From: Rosellinia necatrix
Taxonomy: Eukaryota > Ascomycota > Sordariomycetes > Xylariales > Xylariaceae
Direction: 5' to 3'
DNA: 64,000 nucleotides
Assembly (NCBI GenBank): GCA_021209875.1
Contig: JAGYVD010000003.1
Coordinates: 1,550,001 to 1,614,000, forward strand
Positions 1 to 12,700 of this stretch are shown here, piece by piece. How positions within the stretch are numbered: position 1 is the stretch's first letter; each line of letters starts with the position of its first letter. A program made the translations under genes and the position numbers. The notes beneath the pieces were generated by a model that made no database searches, had not been told where the DNA came from, and worked only from the letters and a program-made list of their open reading frames with translations.

Positions 1-2886
1 TTTCTAAGGTGGGGGTAACGCGTTAGTAGGGGTTATAACGTCTTTATTTAATTGTTGGTTTATTTTATATATTGCGTTTTTCTGTTGGTCCATTTATAAC
101 GCGTGTTTTATAAGCCGACGCGTTATGTTTTTCAGAGGTTTTAATAAAGCTTTAGGCGGGGCTAATAATAACGCGACCGTATTTAAGTAGCGCAGCTGCT
201 AAGCTTTTAAATGTTTAGCACTCAGCTTTGCTTTATATTCGGAAGAAATCTTGTTATTTAGCAAAAGACTAGGGGGAAATATATAATATTTTCTTCTAGA
301 GTTAGAAAGTATATCGTGTTTTTTATAAAATATTTAACCTATAATAAAGTCGTGCTTTATTTTTAATTTAATTAACAGGACGTTTTTAAACACTTGTTTT
401 TATAAATGGAAGTTTATTATTAAAGCTTTTTTTATGTTTTGGTAAAAATTTAAGTTAAACTTTAACATTTTTTTTAAGTAGAAGTTGGTTTTTATTTTGG
501 CGCCCAGCTGTCGCTTAATTTCTAGCGCTAGTTTTATGTTTACAAAAATATATCCGTCTGCTCTTGTGTCAGCTAAGGCATTATTTATAAAAAGCTTTTG
601 TTTATTTAGTGCTAATATATATAAAACTAAGAAAAAGTCTCCTTTTAAGTAGAGGGTTAGAAAGTTTTTTACTGCTTTAATGCTAATATTTGTTAATATA
701 TTCTTTAAAAAGAAGTCTATTGTTTCTAAGGTTAAGCTTTTTTTGTTTTTTTATTCTGTGTTATATCGACCGGATCTTTTTTCGTGCTCTAGTTTTTGTA
801 TATTCTGGCGTATATAGCGGCCAGTTATATTTTATACTTTTAATCTATATTTATAGCGTTTATGCTCACGTTTTTGCGTTTAACTAAGCATAAGCTAGAT
901 TTATAACTTTGCTGCTTATAATAAAAGCATTTTCTTTTTTTTATTAGTTTTTTTATTTTTTTAAAAAAGAGCTTTTTAGTTTGTGTTGTTCTAGTAGGCT
1001 TAGCGGTCGGTTTATATATTTAATAAGTTCTGCTACTACTTCTGCTACCGCTAGTGCTGCTGCTGCTAGCTTCTGAGTTTTTTACTTTTTTGTTAAACGT
1101 TTTAGCGACTTTTTATTTTTTTTGGTTTTTAGATTTTATATTAGTTTTGGTTATATTATAGGCAACCTGCTTGTAGTAGTAGATAAACTTGTTATAGTTA
1201 TATTTATTGTTTAAGTATTGCGTAACGACTTGATTTTTAAAGCGGGGTAGTAACCGCAAGTAGAATTTTTTTTTTTATAAAGCTTTAGCAAGCATGCGTT
1301 TTTCTGTAAAACGATTGAACGCGTTTTTAAATGTTTAATATTCTACGAGGGTGGTTATAGTTAAACTTATGAATTCGGTGCAGGACTTCTGCTTTTAGTT
1401 AGGATTAGAGTATTTTTAGTACAAATAACTTATTAATTTTTTAGCGGTAGTAATCTTTTTAAAGTAGGTGTTCTAGAGGAAAGGCTGTAGGTTAACTGCA
1501 GCCAAGCCTCTTAAGTATGATTTAATGTCTGCTATTCGGGCTGCTTTAGTTATAAACTAGTCGGCATTAGCCGCAAGGCGGTTGGTTTAGTTGCGGTGCT
1601 AAACTTTAAAAACAACAGGGTTTTTTATTGTATTATTATAAAAAGTGGGGACGTTTACTCTAGTAGACTTTTTTAGTTCTAATATTACTAGAGGTGTATT
1701 ATTAATAAAACGTCCTTGGGCTACTAGGTCGGCAATAAGCTGGTTAGTTTTGACTAGTTTTTCGGTTTTTTTTGCTGAGTTTATAAAGGTTGTTTTATAT
1801 TATGTTTTTAACTTAGCTATAGCGATTTTTTGCGTATTATAATACAGGTTGATCCAGGCTATTAAATAGTTAAAGTTAGCGTTAAATATATTTATAATTT
1901 TGTGTAGGTCTTTGGCTATTTGTTTTTAAGCGTTGGCTGCAAATATTTATAGTTTTATTTTTTAGAATAAAGCTTTATGATCTGTTTTATAGCAGTTGTT
2001 GAAAAACTTTTAAGTTATTAGTCCGTTGATTTTAAAAGCCGCTTGTTTTTTTTCGGTTGACGGAGTAAACGGTGCTTTAATCTTTGTTTTTTATATTAAG
2101 TTTATGGCAAAGTGTTAGACTTTTTTTACTACTTCTGCTTTTAAACTAAGCAAGTCTGTGTTATACTGGGTATTTTTAAAAAAGGGGGCATTTATAACAC
2201 GCTGGTATATTTTTTACAGGTTTTTTTTTTTATTTTTGTTTTTGCGTTCTGTTATAGAGCCGGGGTTAAACCGTAAGGTTTATACTTCTGCCGATTGTTG
2301 GTGTAAGTGGGTGTCAGCTTGTTTATTGCTTTTAATATAGCTCCGGGCTAAGGTGTCGGAGTCGAATTATATTTTATAACGGGCTGTATCGCGGACGGAC
2401 CCGCTAGTGTTTTTTTGTACTATATTAGGTATATTACTTATATTATAGTGTGATATGTTATATAAAGATCGGGGCTTTAGCGCTGATTGTTGTGATTAGA
2501 TTACTAGGATGTGAGTTAAGCTTGCATCCGACAGGTCGGTTTAGTGTCGGGGTTCCGCAGGTGCGGGAGGTAGCAGAATAGCAGTTGTTTTTATGACCGA
2601 ATTTAATTAGTTAAGTATTAGGTAATAAAAGTGATCTTCTGATTGTTACGATTGGTGTTTTTTGCAGAGGTAAAGCTTTTAGTTAGGGTCTTATATGTAT
2701 ATTGATTAGAAGATAGGGAACCGAAAAAACTATCTAGGTAGAAATTAGGTATGTATTAGTTTGTAGGTGCACGGATGCTAGGTCATGTAATGTACGTAGG
2801 TGTTGTGGGCCTTGGCCTACAACCAGAAGGACTTTTCTAGGTGGGTCCTAGTCAGGGGTGTGTAGGCATGTGTGGCATCCGTGACT
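1..2886 (-). mobile_element. R1: 5' part of a Ty3/Gypsy-like LTR retrotransposon, RIP-degraded
   Basis: The plus strand is rich in T and G, so the A-rich strand usual for retrotransposon coding lies on the minus strand. Reading leftward, positions ~2886-2400 are a GC-richer, non-coding leader or LTR. A decayed gag frame follows at about 2100-1020. The right edge is set by comparison: from ~2887 onward the sequence matches 21103-21610, while 1-2886 has no match there. No second LTR is visible, so the LTR length is unknown. The element runs off the left end of the window. It is less AT-mutated than most of the window, which suggests later arrival or weaker RIP. Superfamily assignment rests on the gag frame only. 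Confidence 0.75.
1020..2100 (-). pseudogene. gag pseudogene of R1 (retrotransposon gag domain)
   Basis: One minus-strand frame (codons starting at 2099, 1679, 1502, 1232 and 1079, all in phase) reads as a gag protein interrupted by in-frame stops. Recognisable pieces, in order, are a helical N-terminal part, ARIADIKSYLRGLAA (around 1540-1495), a YSNPN-type segment, and LPRFKNQVVTQYLNNKYN (around 1250-1200). This order resembles the gag domain of fungal Ty3/Gypsy elements. A basic stretch and a Ser-rich tail, NSEASSSSTSGSRSSS (1079-1032), follow. The stops are TAG or TAA in contexts that C-to-T or G-to-A change would create from Gln or Trp codons. No frameshift is needed, so decay is by transitions rather than indels, as RIP predicts. 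It cannot make a full-length protein. Confidence 0.7.
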
Positions 2887-3391
2887 GTTATTAAAATGAA
2901 ATAATAAAAACAAATTTTTTAAGAATTTTTTTTTTAAACTTAATATTAATTTATTATAAATTAAAAGCTTATTATAATAATTAAACGTCAGAGATATTAT
3001 ATTTGTTATATATTTTATATTATAAAAATTAATACTTATTATTTAAAATAAATTTAATATTAACTTGTTGAAAATATAACCGTTTTTTATATAAATAATA
3101 TTAATATATAAATTTTAAACATATATATTATATAAAAACTTAAACACAAAACTATGAAAATTAATATATAATAAATTTAATATTAATTTCCTACTAAATT
3201 AATATAAATAATATAAAAATTAAAAATAATAAAATTGATTTATATAAGTTTAAGTAGCTGTTTATTATGATCATATTGCGCTAAATATTTATAAAACGTT
3301 TTAAAGCGCTAAAAATTAAAATCTGCTGCAAATTTATAATAAATTTAATATTAATTATAAAGCTATATTATTACAAGGTTCACTATAGAGG
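2887..3391. repeat. Fragment of repeat D (copy 2)
   Basis: This stretch aligns with 21103-21610 over its whole length. Landmarks include AAACGTTTTAAAGCGCTAAA at ~3295 and ~21528, and CTGCTGCAAATTT at ~3323 and ~21557. Differences are mostly C/T and G/A. It is cut on the left by R1 and on the right by the start of C copy 1, so it is probably the remnant into which both inserted. No coding potential is seen. Confidence 0.7.
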
Positions 3392-3572
3392 TGTAAAATA
3401 TATATTATAAATGATGAAAGACTAGTAAATTTAAGCTAAGCTAAAGTTTTATTTAAATGTGGGCTAAGGCCTATATATATAAGGCTAAGCTTAATTAAGT
3501 TGTATATATAATTATAAGGTATAGTATTTTAACAAAAAGCTTATATAAGCGTTTTTTTATATATATGTATTA
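3392..3572. repeat. Left LTR of C copy 1
   Basis: It starts TGTAAAATA and ends GTATTA. The same 181-183 bp unit is found at 19618-19798 and 36917-37099, at the right ends of copies 2 and 3. It holds a palindromic TATA-like core, GCTTATATAAGCG. In this copy the right-hand part is converted to AT, whereas in copies 2 and 3 it stays GC-rich. Confidence 0.65.
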
Positions 3573-6503
3573 AAAAGCTGCGCTGATTAAAAAGTTTTAT
3601 TAGTTTTAGCAGAGTTCATTATATAATTTATTATGGTCAGCTTTTTTTTTAACGTTTATTTATATAATAAAACATAAATGATCTTAGTTTTAATATTTTT
3701 AATAAATCTTCTGCTCTATTAAAGTTGTTTTTTATTATTCATTAATTATATTTATAATTTTATTTTTTTCTTTAATAAAATAATTAAAGCGGTTTTATTT
3801 TTAATTAAAATAATATTTAAAACCTATTTTTATTTTATATATTTATTTTTTATTAAAATTTTGTTTAGTTTTTATAAGTTTAAATAGTAATATTTATTAT
3901 TTAAAAAGTTAAATTTTTTCAAAATTATAAATAAATATTTTATAAAAATTATTAAAAAAGTTTAATTTATAAGCAAGGTTTTTATTTATTATTTAATTAT
4001 TTAAAGTTTTAATTTTTATTAAAAATACTTTTTAATAATTAATTAAACAAATAATATTTTGTATATAAATATAAAGAAACTTGATTTTTTTATTAAATTT
4101 TAATAAGCAGTGTTTAATATTATAGTTTTATTTTACTGCAGTTCAAACAAAATTTATTATTAAATAAATATTTTAATAGAAATATTTATAAAAAATATAT
4201 TTAATACTTTAAACTTAAAAATCTGTTTATAAAATATTAAATATATAATATTATTATATATAACGTTTAAATTTTATTATTAAAAAATATAATCTTTATT
4301 TAATCTGTTTTTAATTTAATAAACATATAATATTATATTATTATTTTAATTATTTGTTTTATGTTTTAACAAGCTATTTATAAACCGGTCTTTAAAGTTT
4401 CAATATATTAAAACTAGTAAAAATATTATTATATTAATAATAATTATAAAATATTTTTCTTTCAAAATCTAATTATTTTTACTTATAATAATAATAAATA
4501 GTTGTTTAATATAGCTATTTTATTAAAATTCTTCAAGGTTATAAGTATTTAGGTTTTTATATTATTATATTAGACATAAAAATATATAAATAAAGTTAAT
4601 TTATTAATTTATTTTATATGTTTTTTTTATAAAAGTTGTTATAAAGTTCATTAGAAATATCTATATTTTTGCAACAAAATAAATGTATGTAACTTATAAG
4701 CTTAATGCTTTAGTGTTGTTGCTTTTTTATTAAAAGAGCTTTTAATTATTGTTTAACTAATATTTTAACTGTTTTTTGTTTTATTGTGTATTAAACGCTT
4801 TAGTTATTTTTGCAAATCTTTAGAGTAAAAATATTTTTAATATAAATATATATATGCTTAAAAATAACAATTTTAATATATTTATAAATTATTTAATTTT
4901 TAATATAGATATAATTTTGAATATTTTAAAACGCGTTATTTTTAATATGAATATGCTTGGGGTTTTTTGTTTAAATAGGTTTATTATATTTTTTATAATA
5001 TTTATAAGCAGCGTTTAAAAAAAACATATAGCTAAAAAAGCTTTTATAAAATAAGCGATTTTATTTAATATTAATATATTATATAAAAATATATTGTTTC
5101 TTATTTCTGCTATAATTATTAAAATTATTTTCAGCTATGTATTTATATATATTAATATTCCGACTTAATTAACTACTTGCAGAGGACTTTTTTTATTATA
5201 AATATAAAAAATATTATTAAAGAATAGGTTTATATTATTATTTATATTAATAAATACAGCGTCAGTAGCAACTATTAATATGTTTAAAGCTTTTTTTATA
5301 GTTGTAATAAAATAGGTTTAATTTTTGTTTTTTATATTCTGTTTATTTTAACGTTTTTAATAATTATAAGATGTTTCTTAAACGTATTAATTATTAATAT
5401 AATATATAATATTTTTATATTAATAATTATATTTATAGCCGCTGGAATAATCTTCAACGCAAAAACGCTAAAATTATGGCCGGTAAATAAAGTTTTATAT
5501 TTAACAGCTATATAAGCTTTTTTCCTTATTTTAAAGTTTATTTTAAAGTTTATTTTTTTGTTTGTTATTTGTTTTATATATTTATATTTTTAAGCTTAAA
5601 TATTAAATTTTAATTTCAACTTATTTAAAGTTAACTATTAGATTATATTAGCTTTTTAGCTTATAGTTGTTTAATAAAAAAAAACATTATTTTTAAAAAA
5701 CAAATTAAATTTTAATTTTTTTATTACTTAGTTTTTTATAGAAATTTTTTTATTTGTTTTTTTTATTGTTAGTTTTTTTATAAATAAACAAAAACTTAGC
5801 CTATTTTTAAGTTTAATTAGCTTTAATATAATATTTTAAAAAAATCTGCATTATTTTTTTATTATATGTTTAAAAATGTTCAAAAAAGCTTTATTAATAT
5901 ATTTATATTTATGCTTAAGTTAACATATATTTTATTTTATTGTTTGTTTTAAAGTGTGATATCTTAAATTATAACTAAATATAATATATATTTTTAATTT
6001 TTTATATTATATATAAAACCTTTTTAATATGTTTTATTTTTTAATATTTTATAAATAATTAGCGGTTTTATTTATTTAGTTGGTTTTTGCTAAAAATATG
6101 CTGTTTTATTTTTATTATAATTTTTTAGTTTGCTTGTAATATTATAAATATTCAAAAATAAATTATAACATAATATTAATATAGTGTAATATTTATATAT
6201 ATATTTTTTCAATTAAATAAAAAAAAAATATTTAACTCCCCAAAACCTATATGAAGTTTGCACCTGCATAAGTGCTAGATTTCTTTATGGCTAGTAATAA
6301 ATGTTTTATAATATTAATAATATATTAAGTTTATTATTAATTAATATAATGTTTTAAATATATTCTTTTTTTATTTTTCAATAAAGAATAGTCTAACTCA
6401 CTTTTATTACTTTTTAAAAAAAAAATTTAATTGTTTTAATTATTGATATAATTTTTATTATTATAATTATTTCTGCTATATTAATTCTTATTTTTAATTA
6501 TTA

Positions 6504-6629
6504 ATTGTTTTTATTAAAGTTATAATGTTTATAATTTCTGCGTTTTTATAAAACGCTAAATAATTGATTGTTTTTATTAAAGTTATAATGTTTATAATTT
6601 CTGCGTTTTTATAAAACGCTAAATAATTG
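6504..6629. repeat. Perfect 63-bp tandem duplication inside C copy 1
   Basis: Two adjacent 63-bp units (6504-6566 and 6567-6629) are identical, followed by a partial third start. The corresponding places in C copy 2 (~17630-17700) and copy 3 (~26845-26920) carry a single unit. The open minus-strand frame across it merely repeats the same 21 residues and is not a gene. Confidence 0.9.
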
Positions 6630-7545
6630 ATTGTTTTATCGGTTGTAATTATATTAATTATTATAATTATATCTACTGCTGTTGCCACGTTATTAGTTTC
6701 CGTTATTATATTTTTAATACTGTTTTTTAATTAGTTGTATAAATAATTTTTTAATTAGTTTTCAAAATAATAATTAGTTTTAAAAAAAAATCTAAGGTAA
6801 TATATATGTTTTTAAATATTGGGGGTTATTAATTAAATAAAATACGGTATATTTCTGTGTTTATTAATTATTTTTTAATCAAATTTTATAGATTTATTTT
6901 AATGCTTTTCATTTTAAACATATATTTTTTCATTTGCTTATTTTAAAACATAGTTTTAAAATTATTTAATTTTTAATTTTATATTATTATAAATTTATAT
7001 TATTATTTTACCTTAGTCATTATTATTAATCTTTAAAATATTTATCTTATATATATAATTTAATTATTTTTATATATATTAAAATAAATATATAAGTTTT
7101 AATATATATTATAAAACATTAAATAATTAGTTTTAAATTTATAAATAATTATATCAACGTTTATTATAAAATATTATAATATTATTTTAATTATTTATCT
7201 GATATATTTATAACATGGCTTTATATGTATAATAAAACTTAGCTTGTTGTTTTATTATAAAACAACTTGTTTTATAGAAAATATTTAAAAAAACAAAATT
7301 TATTATTTTATTTTGTATTATATTGTTTTATGTTTAAAAATAAAATTAAACAGTTTTAAAAAATATATGTTAATAAAAATAATATTTCTTTTTATTATTA
7401 TTTTAAAATTATTAAAGTTATTATATAATAAATTAACTAAATTAATTGCTTTTCTTTTTAACTTAATATTTTTGCTATAAATATTTATAAATTAAATATT
7501 TAATAAGTTAGAATTTTTTTGTTTTTATTTGTTTCATTTATTTAT

Positions 7546-8615
7546 TAACACAGTCAGGAAGAGGGGGGCTCTTTATCTAGCTAGCGCAGCTAGCTTGATA
7601 AGGATTGTGTAGATTAGATAAGGTACTAGCCTAAGGCTTCTGGTCCCTGCGGGACTAGAAGCTTTTTTTTTCAATTTTACATTATACTTTTATTGATTTA
7701 ATTATACTACTTTTAATAATTTTTATTAAATAATGCGGTAAGTTTTATAATTATACGATTTCATATTTTCGTTTTTTTCTTGTGTCGGCAGATAAAGCAC
7801 GCTTAACTTTTTAACGTCCGCGTGTATTTAACCTTTAATATAGGTGTTTTTTATATTTTAAGCAGCGCTATTTATAAAAAAAATAAAATTATTAGTTTTT
7901 AAGCTTAATTATTGCTAGTAAAATATATTAATATTTATTTATTTATAAATTTAATTAATTAATAAATTTAATATATTTTGCGTTAATTTATTAATTATTT
8001 TATTTTTTTAATATAAAAAGCAGAAAAATATTATAATAGCAGATAAGGTTAATTTTATATTATATTTTAAATTATTTAAATTATTAGTGATTTATATATT
8101 ATTATATTTAGTTATTAATATATTAAAATAATCTGTTGTTTTTTAAATTTTATGTATTTTAGTACTAAATATTTAATAATTATAATAGTATAATTAATTA
8201 TTTTTAAACTTAAATTAATATTATATTTAAATAATAATAATTATATATTTTAAATATAATTATTATTAGTTTTATTTTTTAAAAGCTTATATTAACTTTT
8301 TAATCAGCATGCAGGTTTTTAGCACTATTTAATAATATTTTTTATTTTATTTTTAATTTTAAAATTTAATTTTGTTTTAAAGTATATATATAAATATAAA
8401 TTTATAAAACAGCTAATAATCTTTATTAGTTTAATTATAAAACAACTTATATATATTTATTCGGCTATTAATTTATTTAATAATAGCTAGCATTTTAAAA
8501 CGTAAAACCAACTTAGAATTTTTAGCACTCAAAAAATTTAAAATAGTTTTAACAGTTAAGAATTCGGCTTTAGAGGTTATAAAAGCAGAGAAAATCTTTA
8601 GTTTTAATATAGTTT
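7546..8615 (+). mobile_element. F copy 1: 5' end of an LTR retrotransposon, truncated
   Basis: This segment is collinear with 60612-61680. It starts TAACACAG (TGACACAG in the other copy), carries the same GC-rich hairpin region, and reaches the gag start region at ~8492, 946 bp in, compared with 947 bp in the other copy. Here the gag start codon and frame are destroyed. It is inserted into C copy 1 and is cut off by element A at 8616. After A the sequence does not resume as F, so the rest of this copy is missing. Confidence 0.75.
7572..7666. other. Two GC-rich hairpins at the left end of F
   Basis: The first inverted repeat spans 7572-7601, with arms built on TTATC-AGCTAGC and GCTAGCT-GATAA. 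The second spans 7633-7666, with a 13-bp stem GGCTTCTGGTCCC pairing with GGGACTAGAAGC. Both are recognisable in the second F copy near 60640-60740, there with more mutations. They could be terminator-like or packaging-like RNA structures at the element's 5' end, but the role is not known. Confidence 0.6.
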
Positions 8616-8919
8616 AACAATGGTGTGGATTAATCTTTAAAAAGATTTATCAATTATTAAAAGCCTGGTAATACTTCAGGCATGTTTATTATAAATAATC
8701 GCATCTATTAAAAAGCTTTTATTTAATATAATAAACCACAGGTATTTATGGATATTATTTATATAGTAAAAACGATTTTTAAAGTTGTTTTTGTTTTAAG
8801 CGCATAATGTTTGCAACTATAGAATTAAAACTATATTTTATATATATATATTTTTGCTTAAAAATGTTTAAAATAAGAATTTCTAGTTTAATTGCTAAAC
8901 TATTTTATATTATTATTAT
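8616..8919. repeat. Left terminal repeat of A copy 1
   Basis: It aligns end to end with 16160-16463, 50003-50302, 57595-57899 and the solo unit 37584-37889. Its outer (left) part keeps GC-bearing sequence such as GGTGTGGATT and GCCTGGTAATAC. Its inner (right) part, GC-rich in the solo copy, is reduced to TATTTTATATTATTATTAT. Confidence 0.8.
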
Positions 8920-9648
8920 ATATTTTTCAATTAGTTAATTTATTAATTAATTTGTTATTTTATTTTTAATTATTTTTAAAACTTTTTTATTTATATTAGT
9001 TTTTTTAATTATTTTTCATAAATTAATTACCTTATGTTTTAATAATATAATTAGTTTATTTATATATAATAATAAATAAAAATAAAATTATATAACACAG
9101 CTTTTTTAAAATTATAAATAATTTATTTTTAACTATATTAACACGTTTAAAAAAATATTTTTTAAATATATATTTTAATTATATTATGTTTTTATATTTT
9201 AATTAAATATCATAGTTTTTTATTAATATTAAAATATAATTAATAATTTATTAATAGTTTAAATATAAATTAATATTTAGTTTTTATTTTTAACGTTTTT
9301 TTTTTTTTAAGTTTAAACATATAAGCTATATATAATTTTTTACTTATATATTTTTATTAAACTTTTAATATATTAATATAAAATATAATTTTTATTATTA
9401 TTTTAAAATATGTTTTTATTTTTAATAAATTTATTATTTATATTTATTAAAGCTATAACTTTAAAGTTTTATTATAATTATATTAATTTATAAATATTAT
9501 TATAATTTATTTTATATTATGTTTATTAATCATATTTTTTTATTTATAAATTATTAATATAATTTATTTATTAATATATGTTTAAATTATTAATAATTAT
9601 TATAAATAATTATTAAAATTATTTTATTACTGCTAGGCCTATGTTTGC

Positions 9649-9739
9649 GCTGCTGCTGCTGCTGCTGCCACTGCTACTGCTGCTGCTTCTGCTGCTGCTG
9701 CTGCTTCTGCTGCTGCTAACGCTGTTTTTACTGCTTTTA
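9649..9739 (-). repeat. CTG/CAG triplet array inside A copy 1
   Basis: A ~90-bp run consists mostly of GCTGCTGCTG with TTC, ACT and CCA interruptions. On the minus strand it reads as CAG/AGC triplets, lying ~730 bp before the right-hand end in that orientation. It may be the remnant of a polyglutamine or polyserine coding tract. The equivalent array in A copy 2 is at 51032-51180. Confidence 0.8.
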
Positions 9740-12700
9740 TTATTTTTATTATTTATATTATTACATAAAATATTTTATATATTTTTTTGTTTATTTATAA
9801 TTTATTTAAAAAATATTTAAAATTAAAAAATATATTAATTTATTTTAATAATGTTTTTTATATATTCATTTTGCTAAACTTATTTAATTTAAATTTAAGT
9901 TTAAAGATTAAAAATATATTGTTTTAAATTTTTAAACCTTTATTATAATTAATATTATTAAGTTACTATTATTAAACTTTTATAATTATATATATTATTT
10001 TTGCTTGTTATTTTTAATTTAAAATTTTATATAATAAATAATATTATTACTGCTGTTATTAACGCTCTTTTTATTTTATTTATTTATATTTAAAATTAAT
10101 AAATATTATTTAAAAAATATTTTATTTAAACTATATTAATTTTATATTTGCTAATTAATTAAATAAGTTATATTATGAAACTATGAAATATAATAGTTAA
10201 TATTAATATTATATTTTTAAATATAAACATGTTTCTTTTATATTTTTTTTATATTTTAATTAATTAATTAATATATAATTTATAATATAAAATTAGTTTT
10301 TATATATTTTATTAATAATTAAATGTTTTTTATATTTTTTGTTTTATTTTTAATATTATAATACATAATTATTATAAACTTTTATTAATTATTAATTAAT
10401 TTAAAAATAAATTATTTTAAACTTTAAAATTTTATTATATTTAAATTTTAATATTTTAATAAAAAATAAAATATTATAGCTTTAAAAATATTGATTTTAT
10501 TAATTTTTATATTTTTATATATTTTTAGCTGTTTTTATTATTTATATTTTTTAGTTAATTATTTTTTATTTATTATTTTTTTATATTTTTATTTTTATTT
10601 TATTATAATTTCTTTATTTATTTTTATTATATAATTTATATGTTTAAATACTGTTTAAAAAGCTTATTATAATTTAATTTTATAACGTTTTTTAATATAT
10701 TTAAAAATCTAATAGGTTAAAAATTTTAAAAAAATTAAAAATAAACAAAACGCTTTTTAAAAATTATATAAAACCAAAAAGTTTTAAATATTTTTATTTA
10801 TTTAATTTTTAATTAATTATTAAAAGTTTTAATTAATAGCTTATTAATTTTTTATATTATAATATAAATTGTTTAAATTAAATAAAGCTTTAAAATATTT
10901 AAACTATATTTATATAAAATTCTTTATAAAACTATTTATTAATATTTAATTAATAAAAAATATTTTATTATAAATAAAGTTTTTAATATTTTTATTTAAA
11001 CTATATATTTTATATATTTATATATTTAACTTTTATAATAATTTTTTATATTTATTAATTATTAAATAAAGCGTTTAAATATTATTTAAATTAATTATTT
11101 ATATTTTTTTAAATTTAAAATAAAATTTTTAAAAACTATTTTAAAGCTAATATTTTTTAGCTATATAATTTACAACAATAATTTTAACTTTTAATATAAA
11201 CATTAAAATTATATTTTATTTAATAGTTTTTAAAAATTATATTTTTAAATAATAATATAATATATTTATATAAAAACGTTTAATTTTTATATTATTTATA
11301 AATAATATGTTTTATATAATTAATAAAACTTGAGCTTTTAAATCTTTGTTTTTATAAATAATTTTAAAAACTTTATATAATATAAAGAATAAATTATTTA
11401 ATTAGCTGTTTTTATATAATTTAAGTTTAAGTCTTTAAAACGTTTTAATAATAATATAGCTATAAATATTATATTTTATTATAATATAATTATTATATAA
11501 AATATTAAGCTGATTTTTTTCATATATTTTAATTTTTTAAAGCTTGTTTTATATGTTTTAACAGCTTTTTATATAAAAATAATATTTTTAAAATTTAAAC
11601 ATTATTAATTAAATTAAATTAAGCTGTAATTATTTTAATATATTAATTATATATTAATATAATTATTTTTTATATAATTTTAAATTATTTTAATTTTTAA
11701 AAACTAAGCGATATTTTTTATTTTTAAATTTATAAGCTTTTTAATCCTGCTAATAATCTTTTAGCTAATTTTTATTTTTTTATATATAATTAAAAATTAT
11801 GTATATAAAATAAAATAAATATTTTATAATTTATAATATAAAATAAACATAGTTTTTATTAGATATAATTTGTTTAAAACGTTTTTAAATATTTAAAAAA
11901 CTTTTATATTATAATAATAAAAGTTTTATAGCTTTTATAAAATTTTATTTAATAATACAACTTTTTTATTATTTAAAACTATTTAATATTAAATATATAA
12001 TAAAAGTTTTCTGTTTTTAAAACATTTAAAAATATTAATATTATATTAAACTATTTAATTTTTAAATTAAAATATATATTAATTATTATTATTATTTAAA
12101 AAAATTTGCTGTAAATATTATAGCATATATTAATTAAAACATATTTATTATTTATAGATTTTTTATATAACTAGCTTTATTTTATAAATCTTTAACAAAA
12201 TTGTTTTATTAAACTTATAAATAAACATTTATTTAAATAATAATAGCTTGTTTTTTATTTATTTTATTAAAATTATTTTTATATATTTTTTTTATATAGC
12301 AAGTATTTTTTATATGTTTTTTTAAAAAATTATTTTAAAAATAATTTTAAGCTTTTTTATTTTATAAAAGTTTTTAACAAAATTATTTGAATATATTTAA
12401 TTTTTAAACTAGTTTTTAATTAATTAGTTTTATATTATTATATTATAGCTATAAATATAATATATAATATTTTATACTTATAATTTTAAAATATAAAGTT
12501 TTTATTTGTTTTAAAAAAATGTTTATATAAAAACATTTTAAATATAATTTTTAACAAGTTAATTTTTAGTTTTATATATATTATTATAATAAATATTAAA
12601 TTTTTTTATTATTTTCAGTTTTTATTTAATTTTTATGCTTAATTTTATAACTTAATCTGTTTATAAATAAAAATATTTTATATATATATTTATATTTTAT

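Larger units (their letters stand above)
3392..7545. mobile_element. C copy 1: LTR element, truncated on the right
   Basis: This copy begins with a 181-bp LTR (3392-3572). The interior from ~5300 to 7540 aligns with 16470-18640 (copy 2) and from ~5520 with 19840-20216 plus 26309 onward (copy 3). The right end is replaced by element F at 7546. Joining the left of copy 1 to the right of copy 2 gives an intact length of about 5.3 kb. All frames are full of stops, and no reverse transcriptase, integrase or other domain can be read. Calling it an LTR element rests on the direct terminal repeats alone. The order of the element relative to its transcription is not known. Confidence 0.65.

Noticed and set aside
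690..2340. Plus-strand frames in R1 (690-887, 1645-1842, 2158-2340)
   Set aside because: They are Phe/Leu/Val/Tyr-rich translations of a T-rich strand, antisense to the gag-like frame.
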